The position numbers and the translations under genes were made by a program. Source: Sphingomonas japonica (GTDB taxonomy: Bacteria; Pseudomonadota; Alphaproteobacteria; Sphingomonadales; Sphingomonadaceae). From it: a stretch of 64,000 bases of DNA. The notes under the pieces were generated by a model. It worked only from the letters and a program-made list of their open reading frames with translations. It was not told the DNA's origin and did not search any database. Position 1 is the first letter of the stretch. Each line of letters opens with the position of its first letter. The DNA lies in assembly GCF_006346325.1 (NCBI RefSeq), contig NZ_VDYR01000001.1, forward strand, positions 992,001 to 1,056,000, in the 5' to 3' direction. Shown here piece by piece: positions 56,636 through 64,000 of the stretch.

Positions 56636-56970
56636 CACCGCCCCTGCATGTCGCGGTGCCCCGGCGGCATCCGCACGGTCAGCGTGCCGAGATCGGCGTT
56701 CAGCGTGATCTGGCACGCCAGGCGGCTGGTGCGCGTCGCGCCGACGGCGAGGTCGAGCATGTCCTCCTCGTCCGCGCTGGCGGGCGGCAATCGTTCGAAA
56801 TCCTCCGCAGCGACGATGACGTGGCAGGTCGAGCATGCCATCTGACCCTCGCACGTGCCCTCCAGCGGTTGGCCGTCATTCTGGGCGACGTCGAGCAGCC
56901 GGTCGCCGGCCGCCGCATCGACTTCGCGCATGCCGATGCCGTCGGACGCGACGAAACGGACGCGGATCAT
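56635..56970 (-). CDS. 2Fe-2S ferredoxin
   Basis: 111-residue adrenodoxin/Isc-type ferredoxin. The cluster ligands are CEGQMACSTC (three cysteines) and the fourth in SRLACQITLNADL. It starts MIRVRFVASDG and ends PPGHRDMQ, as in alphaproteobacterial ferredoxins. It overlaps the upstream desulfurase stop (ATGA), consistent with supplying electrons during Fe-S assembly. Confidence 0.95.
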   Translation of the reverse strand: MIRVRFVASDGIGMREVDAAAGDRLLDVAQNDGQPLEGTCEGQMACSTCHVIVAAEDFERLPPASADEEDMLDLAVGATRTSRLACQITLNADLGTLTVRMPPGHRDMQGR

Positions 56971-58055
56971 GCGGCGATCCGCTGCGCACGGGCGGCGGTG
57001 TCGATGCGATCGAGCGCGGCGATCAGTTCTTCGCTGGTGGTGTAGCGGCCGAAGCCGATGCGGACGCTCGACCGCGCCTGCGTATCGCTCAGCCCGATCG
57101 CGCGCAGCACATGGCTCGAGCGGCCCGAGCCACTCGCACACGCCGATCCGGCTGAGAAGGCGATGTCGCGGCATTCGCTCATCAGGCGTGCAACGTCGAG
57201 GCCGTCGCGGCGCAGGTTGAGATTGCCCGGATAGCGCGCGTGCCGCGAGCCGTTGAGCATCCAGTCGTCACCCAGCCGTTCGCGTGCGACATCGAACAGC
57301 GCGGCGACGTGCGCCGAATCCGCATCGCGGCGCTCGATCGCGATCCGCGCGGCCATACCGAAGCCGGCGCACAGCGCGGGCGACAAGGTGCCCGACCGGC
57401 CATCCTCCTGATTGCCGCCGTGCAGCAGCGGCTCGATCGCCACGCCGTCGCGAATCCACAGCGCGCCGATTCCTTTAGGTCCGTGCAGCTTGTGCGCCGA
57501 GATCGCGATCAGGTCGCAGGTCTCGGGAATCGCAACGCGGCCATAGCCCTGGACGGCATCGCACAGCATCATTGCCCCCGCCGCGTGCGCGAGGTCGGCA
57601 AGCTGCGCGATCGGCTGAATGACGCCGATCTCGTTGTTGACCAGCATCGCCGCGACCAAGCCGGTGCCGGGAATGATTGCCGTTGCGGCGCGATCGAGAT
57701 CGACCAGGCCGTCGCGTTCGACCGGAAGGATCGTCACCTGCCGGCCGCGCGCACGCTCTGCCGCGACCGTATCGAGCACGGCGGCATGTTCGCTGGCCAA
57801 GGTGACGATCGGACCAGCGCTACCCTTGATCGCCCAGTTGAGCGCTTCGGTGGCGCCACTGGTGAAGGCCAGCCGTCCTGTGGCCGGCAACAGCCCTTCG
57901 ATCCAGTCGCGCGCCACCTCGACCGCGGCCTTGGCGGCACGGCCGGGGGCATGCGCCGAATGTGGATTGGCATGCTGGCGCTCAAGCCACGGCAGCATCG
58001 CCGCCAGCGCTTCGGGCGCGAGCGGAGTCGTCGCCTGATAGTCGAGATAGGTCAT
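56967..58055 (-). CDS. Cysteine desulfurase (NifS/IscS-like), second of a tandem pair
   Basis: 362-residue PLP enzyme releasing sulfur from cysteine. It has YLDYQATTPLAPEAL, TSGATEALNWAIKG, the PLP lysine in ISAHKLHGPKGIGALW and the persulfide Cys in SAGSACASGSGRSSHVL. Length is normal. ATG 58055 overlaps the stop of the first desulfurase (ATGA). Paralogue of the gene before it. Confidence 0.93.
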   Translation of the reverse strand: MTYLDYQATTPLAPEALAAMLPWLERQHANPHSAHAPGRAAKAAVEVARDWIEGLLPATGRLAFTSGATEALNWAIKGSAGPIVTLASEHAAVLDTVAAERARGRQVTILPVERDGLVDLDRAATAIIPGTGLVAAMLVNNEIGVIQPIAQLADLAHAAGAMMLCDAVQGYGRVAIPETCDLIAISAHKLHGPKGIGALWIRDGVAIEPLLHGGNQEDGRSGTLSPALCAGFGMAARIAIERRDADSAHVAALFDVARERLGDDWMLNGSRHARYPGNLNLRRDGLDVARLMSECRDIAFSAGSACASGSGRSSHVLRAIGLSDTQARSSVRIGFGRYTTSEELIAALDRIDTAARAQRIAA

Positions 58056-59161
58056 GCCAGGGTCGGGCCGAGGTCCGGGGTCGGCGCGTCGCGCGTGGCA
58101 TGGGCGATCGCGGACCATTGCTCGACGAAGCGCTCGACATCCTCCTCGCTGGTGTCGAGGCCGAAGCTGACCCGGACGACTTCGCCCGCGGCCGCCGAAT
58201 CGATCCCCATCTGCGCCAGCACGTGACTCGGGCGCATGCTGCCCGACGAACAGGCGGCACCGGCAGATACGGCGATCCCCGCCATGTCGAAGCGGATCAA
58301 CTGGGCCGCGGCGCTGGTGCCCGGCATCCGATACGAGCCGATCGCAGGATTGCGGGGGCTGGCGCGCGCGATGACGGTTCCGCCCGCCGCCTCGACGCCT
58401 TGGTCTAGCATCGCACGCAGCTCGGCCATGCCCTCAATGTCTTCGGGCGCGCACAATGCCGCCGCAAAGGCGATCGCGCCGGGAACATTCTCGGTACCGC
58501 CGCGATACCCGCGTTCCTGCCCCCCGCTCGGGCGCAGATGTGCGAGATCGCGCACGAACAGCGCACCGATGCCGGGCGGACCGCCGCGCTTGTGGCCAGA
58601 CACCGCGATCATATCGGCATGGTCCACGGGAAGGTCGCCATCGTCCCAGCCCACCGGCATTTGCGCGGCATCGACCACCAGCAGGCCGCTGCGCGCATGC
58701 ACGCGCTCGGCGATCGCGGCGAGCGGCTGCAAAACGCCGGTCTCGTTATTGCCCCATTGCACCGCGACCAGCGGCTCCTCGCCGATTTCAGCCAGTTTCA
58801 CGTCGAGGGCGGCGAGATCGACCAGCCCGTCACCCCCCACCGCCAGCCGGTCGGCCTTGGTCGCAGCACGCAGCACCGCGTCGTGCTCGACCGAGGATAC
58901 CAAGCATCCTTCGCTGTCGCCGCGGGCGAGCGCGATCTGGATCGCTTCGGTCGCGCCGCTGGTGAAGATGCATTCCCCTTTCCAGCCATAGGCCGATCGC
59001 ACGCGCGTGCGCGCATCCTCCAGCGCCGCACGTGCCACGCGGCCTTCGTGATGCGGCGACGACGGGTTGGCCCAGCGGGTCAAGGCGTCCGTCAGCGCCT
59101 GGCGCGCGACCGGACGCATCGGGGTGGTCGCGGCATGGTCCAGATAGAGACGGTCGGCCAT
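58052..59161 (-). CDS. Cysteine desulfurase, first of a tandem pair
   Basis: 369-residue PLP enzyme. RLYLDHAATTPMRP near the start, TSGATEAIQIALARG, PLP lysine in VSGHKRGGPPGIGALF and persulfide Cys in SAGAACSSGSMRPSHVL. The two paralogues differ clearly around the lysine (RGGPP here, LHGPK in the other), so they may have diverged in role. It begins the operon desulfurase-desulfurase-ferredoxin-beta-lactamase, divergent from an alpha/beta hydrolase. Confidence 0.93.
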   Translation of the reverse strand: MADRLYLDHAATTPMRPVARQALTDALTRWANPSSPHHEGRVARAALEDARTRVRSAYGWKGECIFTSGATEAIQIALARGDSEGCLVSSVEHDAVLRAATKADRLAVGGDGLVDLAALDVKLAEIGEEPLVAVQWGNNETGVLQPLAAIAERVHARSGLLVVDAAQMPVGWDDGDLPVDHADMIAVSGHKRGGPPGIGALFVRDLAHLRPSGGQERGYRGGTENVPGAIAFAAALCAPEDIEGMAELRAMLDQGVEAAGGTVIARASPRNPAIGSYRMPGTSAAAQLIRFDMAGIAVSAGAACSSGSMRPSHVLAQMGIDSAAAGEVVRVSFGLDTSEEDVERFVEQWSAIAHATRDAPTPDLGPTLA

Positions 59162-59256
59162 GGGCGCTCCGAATGATTGCGCGGGAAAGGCAGACGCCTA
59201 TATAGCCCACACTTTGGCGCGCGCCAGCGAGCGTCCGTCCAGCCAAGCAGGATATC

Positions 59257-59913
59257 ATGCCAGAAGTCATCTTCCCCGGTCCCGAAGGCCGTCTCGAAGG
59301 CCGGTTCGTTCCCGGCCCCCGCCCGCGCGCGCCGGTCGCGATGATCCTGCACCCGCATCCCGCATCGGGCGGCACGATGAACAATCGCATCGTCCAGGAG
59401 CTCTACAAGACCTTCCAGCGCCGCGGCTTCGCGACGCTGCGCTTCAATTTCCGCGGCGTCGGGAAGAGCCAGGGGACGTTCGACAACGGCGTCGGCGAAT
59501 TGTCGGATGCCGCCTCCGCGCTCGACTGGGTGCAGAGCTTTCATCCCGAGGCGCAGACGACCTGGATCGCCGGCGTCAGCTTCGGTGCGTGGATCGGCAT
59601 GCAGTTGCTGATGCGGCGGCCGGAGATTCGCGGCTTCATCTCGATCGCCCCGCCCGCCAACATGTACGATTTCACCTTCCTCGCGCCCTGCCCGTCGTCC
59701 GGGATCATTATCCAGGGCGATGCCGACGAAGTGGTGACGCCAGGCGCCGTGCAGAAGCTGGTCGAGAAGTTGCGCACGCAAAAGCACATCACCATCCATC
59801 ACGACGTCATTCCGGGCGCGAATCACTTTTTCGAACACGAGATGCCGGAATTGATGGGATCGGTGGACAAATATCTCGACATGCGGCTTGACCCCAACTC
59901 GCCGATCCGCTGA
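59257..59913 (+). CDS. Alpha/beta hydrolase (dienelactone-hydrolase-like)
   Basis: 218-residue hydrolase. LHPHPASGGTMNNRIV near residue 31, LRFNFRGVGKSQG, the nucleophile elbow GVSFGAWIG (Ser near 110), IQGDADEVVTP for the acid and PGANHFFEHEM for the catalytic His. All three catalytic residues are present. Substrate unknown. In related bacteria such genes sit next to Fe-S assembly genes, as here. Confidence 0.9.
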   Translation: MPEVIFPGPEGRLEGRFVPGPRPRAPVAMILHPHPASGGTMNNRIVQELYKTFQRRGFATLRFNFRGVGKSQGTFDNGVGELSDAASALDWVQSFHPEAQTTWIAGVSFGAWIGMQLLMRRPEIRGFISIAPPANMYDFTFLAPCPSSGIIIQGDADEVVTPGAVQKLVEKLRTQKHITIHHDVIPGANHFFEHEMPELMGSVDKYLDMRLDPNSPIR

Positions 59914-59948
59914 ACCACCTTATCGCGACAACAAGACGGAACGAGAGG

Positions 59949-60140
59949 GTGTTTAATCGACTGAAATGCGTGTTCGGCCGCCATGTCCGGTCGAAGGCGC
60001 ATGCGGTAGCCGATGGAAGCTCCGCCTATCGCAGCATCTGCATGTATTGCGGCGTGGCGATGCGGCAGGACCATCGCCGCAGGTGGAAGGTCGACCGCCG
60101 CAAGACTTCCCGCCGCAGCGTCGACGGAGCAGCCCGCTAG
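59949..60140 (+). CDS. Small basic protein with CxxC motif
   Basis: 63-residue protein from a GTG start: FNRLKCVFGRH, then SICMYCGVAMRQDHRRRWK, and an arginine-rich end. Three cysteines could bind zinc with a histidine. An AACGAGAGG sequence precedes the start. No family recognised. Confidence 0.55.
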   Translation: MFNRLKCVFGRHVRSKAHAVADGSSAYRSICMYCGVAMRQDHRRRWKVDRRKTSRRSVDGAAR

Positions 60141-60144
60141 CGGT

Positions 60145-60312
60145 TCAGATCGTCAGGATGACGATGTTGCCGACGAATACCGCCGCGCAGGCGAGCATCA
60201 GCGCGCCCTTTCTGCGATCCTTGCGGCGCAGGATCAGATGCAGTCCGCCCGCGATCAGCGCGAAGCTGGCGAGCATCAGCAGCGTCAGGATCGTCGGCAG
60301 CATGTCGGTCAT
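60145..60312 (-). CDS. 55-residue two-helix membrane protein
   Basis: MTDMLPTILTLLMLASFALI forms one helix; a basic loop LRRKDRRKG follows, then LMLACAAVFVGNIVILTI forms a second. The pattern of two helices around an Arg/Lys hairpin is one I recognise from small sphingomonad proteins of unknown function. It is too short for usual cut-offs. Nine bases downstream of the threonine-dehydratase-like gene. Confidence 0.6.
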   Translation of the reverse strand: MTDMLPTILTLLMLASFALIAGGLHLILRRKDRRKGALMLACAAVFVGNIVILTI

Positions 60313-60321
60313 CGCCGCCGT

Positions 60322-61299
60322 CTAGCGCCCCGTGCCGTCGGAAGCCAGCACACGCGCATAGGCTGCGCGATCGACATTGCCGCCCGACAGCAGGACCAGC
60401 GTGCCAACCCCGGAAACCACCGCGCCGCTCAGCACCGCCGCCAGCGCGACCGCTCCGCCCGGCTCCAGTACCAGCCGCAGGCGCTCGGCAGCCCAGCGCT
60501 GCGCGCTGGCGATCGCCGGCTCGCTGACCGCAACGCCGGTCGCGCCGCGGCGTGACAAGACATCGAAGGTGCGCTGGCTGACTTCCATCGTCTGCAGCGC
60601 ATCGCACGCCGTCGGCGGCGGATTGGACCCGACCGGCTCGATCCAGCCAGCCTCGAGCGAGCGGCGCATATCGTCCCATCCCACAGGCTCTACCACGGTG
60701 ATGCGCGCACCGGGCAGCGCGAGCGCCAGCCCGGCGGCCAGTCCGCCGCCGCCGCATGGCACGACGACATGCGCCACCTCGCCCAGGCCCGCCGCCGCCA
60801 TCTGCGCCGCCGCCTCGATCCCGGCGCTGCCCTGCCCCTCGATCACCCAGGGGTCGTCGAAGCTGGGGACCAGCACCGCGCCGCGGGCATGCGCGAGGTG
60901 CGCGGCGATCCGCTCGCGGCTTTCGGTGGCGCGGTCGTAGCTGACGACTTCCGCGCCAAGCGCAAGCGTCGCATCGCGCTTCACCCGCGGTGCATCGGCA
61001 GGCATGACGATCACCGCGGGCATGCCGAGCCGCCTTGCCGCCCAGGCAACCCCTTGCGCATGATTGCCCGACGAGAAGGCGACGACGCCGCGCGATCGCT
61101 GCTCGGGCTCGATCGCGGTCAGGCGGTGCCACGCGCCGCGCAGCTTGAACGCCCCGACCGGTTGCAGACATTCGGCCTTGAAACCGACGCCATGCCCCCC
61201 AAGGTCATGGACGAGCAACGGTGACGGCGGCAGGATCGCCGCGATCTTGGAAGCTGCGTCACGGACCCCGGCTCGCGTGGGTTGTCGCAAAATCGTCAC
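60322..61299 (-). CDS. Threonine dehydratase-like PLP enzyme
   Basis: 325-residue fold-type II PLP enzyme (threonine/serine dehydratase or serine racemase group). The PLP lysine is in QPVGAFKLRGAW (near 55), the Asn loop in FSSGNHAQGVAWAA, the phosphate-binding glycines in VPCGGGGLAAGLAL, and a C-terminal LVLLSGGNVD. No regulatory ACT domain, so it resembles catabolic short forms. GTG 61299 is chosen; ATG 61353 and 61383 are in-frame alternatives that overlap the divergent promoter. Confidence 0.9.
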   Translation of the reverse strand: MTILRQPTRAGVRDAASKIAAILPPSPLLVHDLGGHGVGFKAECLQPVGAFKLRGAWHRLTAIEPEQRSRGVVAFSSGNHAQGVAWAARRLGMPAVIVMPADAPRVKRDATLALGAEVVSYDRATESRERIAAHLAHARGAVLVPSFDDPWVIEGQGSAGIEAAAQMAAAGLGEVAHVVVPCGGGGLAAGLALALPGARITVVEPVGWDDMRRSLEAGWIEPVGSNPPPTACDALQTMEVSQRTFDVLSRRGATGVAVSEPAIASAQRWAAERLRLVLEPGGAVALAAVLSGAVVSGVGTLVLLSGGNVDRAAYARVLASDGTGR

Positions 61300-61336
61300 A
61301 CACCATCCCGCCTGCGGAAAACCGTTGCCATAAGAC

Positions 61337-61365
61337 TTTACATGGGGGGTCATGGACCCTAGATG
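61337..61365 (+). promoter_or_regulatory. Possible promoter of the decarboxylase gene
   Basis: TTTACA (61337-61342), 17 bases, TAGATG (61360-61365): a good -35 and a weak -10. GGGGGGT (61344-61350) and ACCCCCC (61367-61373) can form a hairpin across it. Predicted from sequence only. Confidence 0.35.
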
Positions 61366-61448
61366 CACCCCCCGCTGCCCCATGGGACTTCCAACCGCAA
61401 GGCAGCTTTTGTCACACGATGCCGAAAGGCAATTGGAGGTCCCTTGAA

Positions 61449-62678
61449 TTGGCCAAGCACGATAGCGCGCTGGGGTTAGCGACTGCCCCGTTCGCCAACG
61501 CGGTTCGCGTTGCAGATCATCTCCGTCCGGTTCAGCCGGTAACGCTGCTGAGACCGCACGCCGCCCGGCGTGCGGCGCGATTCTTCGTCGAGAATTTTCC
61601 CGGCACGTCGATGTATGCGGTCAAGGCGAATCCATCGCCCGACCTGCTGCAGATCCTGTGGCACAGCGGCATCACCCATTACGACGTGGCGTCGATCGGC
61701 GAAGTGCGCCTCGTCGCACGCACGCTGCCGGACGCGACCTTGTGCTTCATGCACCCGGTCAAGGCCGAGGAGGCGATCGCCGAGGCGTATTTCACGCACG
61801 GCGTTCGCACGTTCTCGCTCGATACGATCGAGGAGCTGGAGAAGATCGTCCGCGCGACCAATGCCGCCGACGACCTTACCCTGTGCGTGCGGCTGCGCGT
61901 GTCGTCCGACCTGTCGAAGCTGAGCCTCGCCGCCAAGTTCGGTGCGGCGCCCGGCGAGACCAAGGAATTGCTCTTCGCAGCGCGCCAGGCGGCGGATGCG
62001 CTCGGCATCTGCTTTCACGTCGGCAGCCAGGCGATGTCGCCCGACGCTTACGCCCAGGCAATGGAGCGCGTCCGCGCGGCGATCGTCGAGGCGGCGGTGA
62101 CGGTCGACGTGATCGACGTCGGCGGCGGGTTCCCCTCGGCCTATCCCGGCATGGAACCGCCCCCGCTCGAACGCTATTTCGACGTCATCCACCGCGCGTT
62201 CGAGGATCTGCCGATCTCGTACTCGGCCGAGCTGTGGGCGGAACCGGGCCGCGCGCTGTGCGCCGAATACAGCTCGCTGATTGTGCGCGTCGAACAGCGC
62301 CGCGGCGACGAGCTGTATATCAATGACGGCGCGTACGGCGCGCTGTTCGATGCGGCGCATGTCGGCTGGCGCTTTCCGGTCGAACTGCTACGCGAGCCGG
62401 AAAGCCGCGCCCGTGATCTCGAGTTCAGCTTCTACGGCCCGACCTGCGACGATCTCGACCATATGGCGGGGCCGTTCCTGCTCCCCGCCGACACGCAGGC
62501 GGGCGATTATATCGAGGTCGGCATGCTAGGAGCCTATGGCTGCGCCATGCGCACCGCGTTCAACGGCTTCGGGGCGGAGCAGGCGGTAATCGTCGAGGAT
62601 GCGCCGATGGCGACGCTGTACGACGAGGCAGCCGACGAGACGCGCGACAACGTCGTCCGGCTCGGCGCGCGGGGCTGA
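61449..62678 (+). CDS. Ornithine decarboxylase-type PLP decarboxylase (alanine-racemase fold)
   Basis: 409-residue fold-type III decarboxylase, expected to make putrescine from ornithine. The PLP lysine is in MYAVKANPSPDLLQ, the phosphate loop in VIDVGGGFPSAYPG, ELWAEPGRALCAEYSS carries the Glu-Pro-Gly-Arg motif, and the catalytic Cys with its specificity Asp is in YGPTCDDLD. TTG 61449 is chosen because a perfect GGAGGT ends 8 bases before it; ATG 61419 is upstream of that site. An activity on lysine as well is possible. A terminator follows. Confidence 0.9.
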   Translation: MAKHDSALGLATAPFANAVRVADHLRPVQPVTLLRPHAARRAARFFVENFPGTSMYAVKANPSPDLLQILWHSGITHYDVASIGEVRLVARTLPDATLCFMHPVKAEEAIAEAYFTHGVRTFSLDTIEELEKIVRATNAADDLTLCVRLRVSSDLSKLSLAAKFGAAPGETKELLFAARQAADALGICFHVGSQAMSPDAYAQAMERVRAAIVEAAVTVDVIDVGGGFPSAYPGMEPPPLERYFDVIHRAFEDLPISYSAELWAEPGRALCAEYSSLIVRVEQRRGDELYINDGAYGALFDAAHVGWRFPVELLREPESRARDLEFSFYGPTCDDLDHMAGPFLLPADTQAGDYIEVGMLGAYGCAMRTAFNGFGAEQAVIVEDAPMATLYDEAADETRDNVVRLGARG

Positions 62679-62697
62679 CGGTTTCGCGATCAAATGT

Positions 62698-62735
62698 AAG
62701 GGCGGGGATCGGATCGGTCGCCGCCCTTCTTGTTT
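62698..62735 (+). terminator. Terminator after the decarboxylase gene
   Basis: AAGGGCGG (62698-62705) pairs with CCGCCCTT (62721-62728), followed by CTTGTTT. It lies 20 bases after the stop codon. Confidence 0.85.
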
Positions 62736-62802
62736 CGACCGGTTCGTTTAAGCGACAGCCGCTCGCGCCTATGACTAATCATATCGGAAGCGACCTGGTG
62801 CT

Positions 62803-63249
62803 TCACGCCTTGCACATGTTGAGGTCGAACAGGCGGTACTCCATGCTGTCGGTAGACACTGCTCCCCCGACCTCTCCTTCTTTTCCCGAAACCACTGCGA
62901 CCAGCTTCAGGCTGATCTCCGTAAGCTGAAATCCCATCACAGCAGCATTGGGTAGCCGATTGGAAGATGGATCGCGCTTTGCCGCTTCTTTGGTCATATT
63001 TGAGGGCTCTACTGTCAGCCCGACCTGGCCGTTATCATACTCCTGCACGTCGACTATGTTGCCAAAGTCGTAATCGCCATTGGGATAATGAAAGCGGATG
63101 ACGTTTTCATCGAACGTCACGAAAGTCTTGCTACAATCCGCGCCGGTATTAGTCCACTTGTGGGCAGCCATTCGATCAAAGGCTTTACTGCCGTTGCCGC
63201 ACGCAGTTAAAGCGATCGAAACGAGAAAGAGAGCCGGGACGCTGCGCAT
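62803..63249 (-). CDS. Orphan lipoprotein of atypical composition
   Basis: 148-residue protein with signal peptide MRSVPALFLVSIALTAC, lipobox LTAC (Cys17), then a beta-rich body with KWTNTGADCSKTFVTFDENVIRF and a final Cys in LFDLNMCKA. Codon use is visibly less GC-rich than in neighbouring genes, which suggests recent acquisition. Not recognised. It lies between the decarboxylase and carboxynorspermidine decarboxylase genes on the strand of the latter. Confidence 0.65.
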   Translation of the reverse strand: MRSVPALFLVSIALTACGNGSKAFDRMAAHKWTNTGADCSKTFVTFDENVIRFHYPNGDYDFGNIVDVQEYDNGQVGLTVEPSNMTKEAAKRDPSSNRLPNAAVMGFQLTEISLKLVAVVSGKEGEVGGAVSTDSMEYRLFDLNMCKA

Positions 63250-63371
63250 GACGTGCGAGCTAACTCCTCTCCATTGATTTCAGCTTAAGATGCGCCCAAC
63301 CGCGGGACGGTAGCCTTCGATCACTCCGTTCCGGAAGTTGCCCGGACAGCTATCCACCAAAAGTCGCCCCG

Positions 63372-64000
63372 TCACGACAACCGATCGCGGAACGTTTCCC
63401 AGCCGAACTCGCGGACCATCGCCAGCGTATCGTCGCGGCTGTCCCACAGGTGGATCGACGGGAGCGGCACGCCGTTGAAGGTGGTCGTCTTCACCATCGA
63501 ATAATGCGCCTGGTCAAGGAACGCGACGCGGTCGCCGGGGCGCGGCACGAGCTCGAACCGGTAGTCGCCGATGATGTCGCCGGCGAGGCATGAGGGACCG
63601 CCGAGGCGCACGGTGATCCCTTCCGCAGGTTCGCCGAGCAGCGCGGGGCGATACGGTGCCTCGATCACGTCGGGCATGTGGCAGGTGGCGGAAATGTCGA
63701 GGATCGCGACGGGCATGCCGTTGTCGATCACGTCGAGCACCTCGCCCACCAGGATGCCCGCGTCGAGCGCGATCGCCTCGCCGGGTTCGAGATAGAGGTC
63801 GAGGCCGGTTTCACGGCGGATGTTGTTGAGGAACGCGATCAGGTCGTCGCGCTGGTAGTCGTCGCGGGTGATGTGGTGGCCGCCGCCGAAATTGAGCCAT
63901 TTGAGCTGGCCGAAATACGGTGCGATGCGCGGATGCAGCGCTTCCCAAGTACGCCGGAGCGGCGGAAAATCCTGTTCGCACAGCGAATGGATGTGGAGGC
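63372..64000 (-). CDS. nspC: Carboxynorspermidine decarboxylase, 5' end beyond the window
   Basis: The last 209 codons of a fold-type III PLP decarboxylase completing spermidine or norspermidine synthesis from carboxy-precursors. Diagnostic segments are LNFGGGHHITRDDYQ, LEPGEAIALDAG, ILDISATCHMPDVIEAPYRP and the active-site GGPSCLAGD. Ends FRDRLS. With it, the aspartate-semialdehyde/carboxyspermidine route is implied; its dehydrogenase partner must lie beyond the edge. Confidence 0.92.
   Translation of the reverse strand, partial: LHIHSLCEQDFPPLRRTWEALHPRIAPYFGQLKWLNFGGGHHITRDDYQRDDLIAFLNNIRRETGLDLYLEPGEAIALDAGILVGEVLDVIDNGMPVAILDISATCHMPDVIEAPYRPALLGEPAEGITVRLGGPSCLAGDIIGDYRFELVPRPGDRVAFLDQAHYSMVKTTTFNGVPLPSIHLWDSRDDTLAMVREFGWETFRDRLS

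Noticed and set aside
61528..61545. Recurrence of CCGGTTCAGCCGG, also seen at 35317, as a shared regulatory RNA motif
   Set aside because: This copy is inside the decarboxylase coding region, and the short GC-rich match is likely chance.

Overview
The window is 64 kb of dense, high-GC chromosomal DNA from an alphaproteobacterium, most likely a Sphingomonas or close sphingomonad. Three things point there: the gene order rpsT-dnaA next to mutM-ubiE-ubiB-coaBC-dut, the block rnd-ppx-ppk1-hdaA-(DUF2066)-purM-purN-ndk, and several small sphingomonad-type protein families (DUF6628, small two-helix proteins, Flp pilins). It is mainly core genome. I see no prophage, transposase, integron or CRISPR array. 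Genes are packed with ATGA/GTGA/TGATG stop-start overlaps, so translational coupling is the rule.

Layout. 1-4.4 kb: an operon (acyl-CoA dehydrogenase, zinc alcohol dehydrogenase, APH-type phosphotransferase) divergent from a regulator with two TetR units in one chain. The dehydrogenase and kinase resemble a split version of the ACAD10/ACAD11 proteins. 4.4-14.7 kb: VOC protein, PPK2, aspS, RNase D, I78 inhibitor lipoprotein, then ppx, ppk1, hdaA and a DUF2066 protein in one overlapping operon. 14.7-22.8 kb: purM-purN-yjbR, ndk, trpF-trpB-trpA-accD-folC, and a DUF6628 gene behind a Fur-like palindrome. 22.8-28 kb: AmpG-type permease, dnaA, rpsT, mutM. 27.3-34.6 kb: a long coupled run ubiE-ubiB-membrane protein-coaBC-lipoprotein-dut-hypothetical-moeB-dsrE.

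34.6-46.2 kb: NUDIX hydrolase, two Flp pilins, accA, xerD with a large exported protein, aroK-aroB, DUF2256, DUF423, a CPA2 antiporter with an Fe-S scaffold homologue, cvpA, radA and DUF2945. 46.3-54.2 kb: a GT4 glycosyltransferase, rarA, a DUF429-like gene with no canonical start codon, convergent tRNA-Thr and tRNA-Arg genes sharing a terminator, an MFS/spermidine-synthase fusion, GNAT and hemB. 54.3-60.3 kb: a HerA-like ATPase, then an operon of two cysteine desulfurases, a 2Fe-2S ferredoxin and a class A beta-lactamase. 60.3-64 kb: a threonine-dehydratase-like enzyme and a polyamine region (ornithine decarboxylase type, carboxynorspermidine decarboxylase) around an orphan lipoprotein of lower GC.

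Points most worth following up: the split ACAD11-like operon with its double-TetR regulator, the beta-lactamase at the end of an Fe-S operon, the alpha/beta-hydrolase lipoprotein without a nucleophile, the gene whose conserved N-terminus lies upstream of any ATG/GTG/TTG, and the GANTC-rich region with direct repeats upstream of dnaA. Everything here is read from sequence without database searches. Family names come from motif recognition, and most product-level functions are inference from family.
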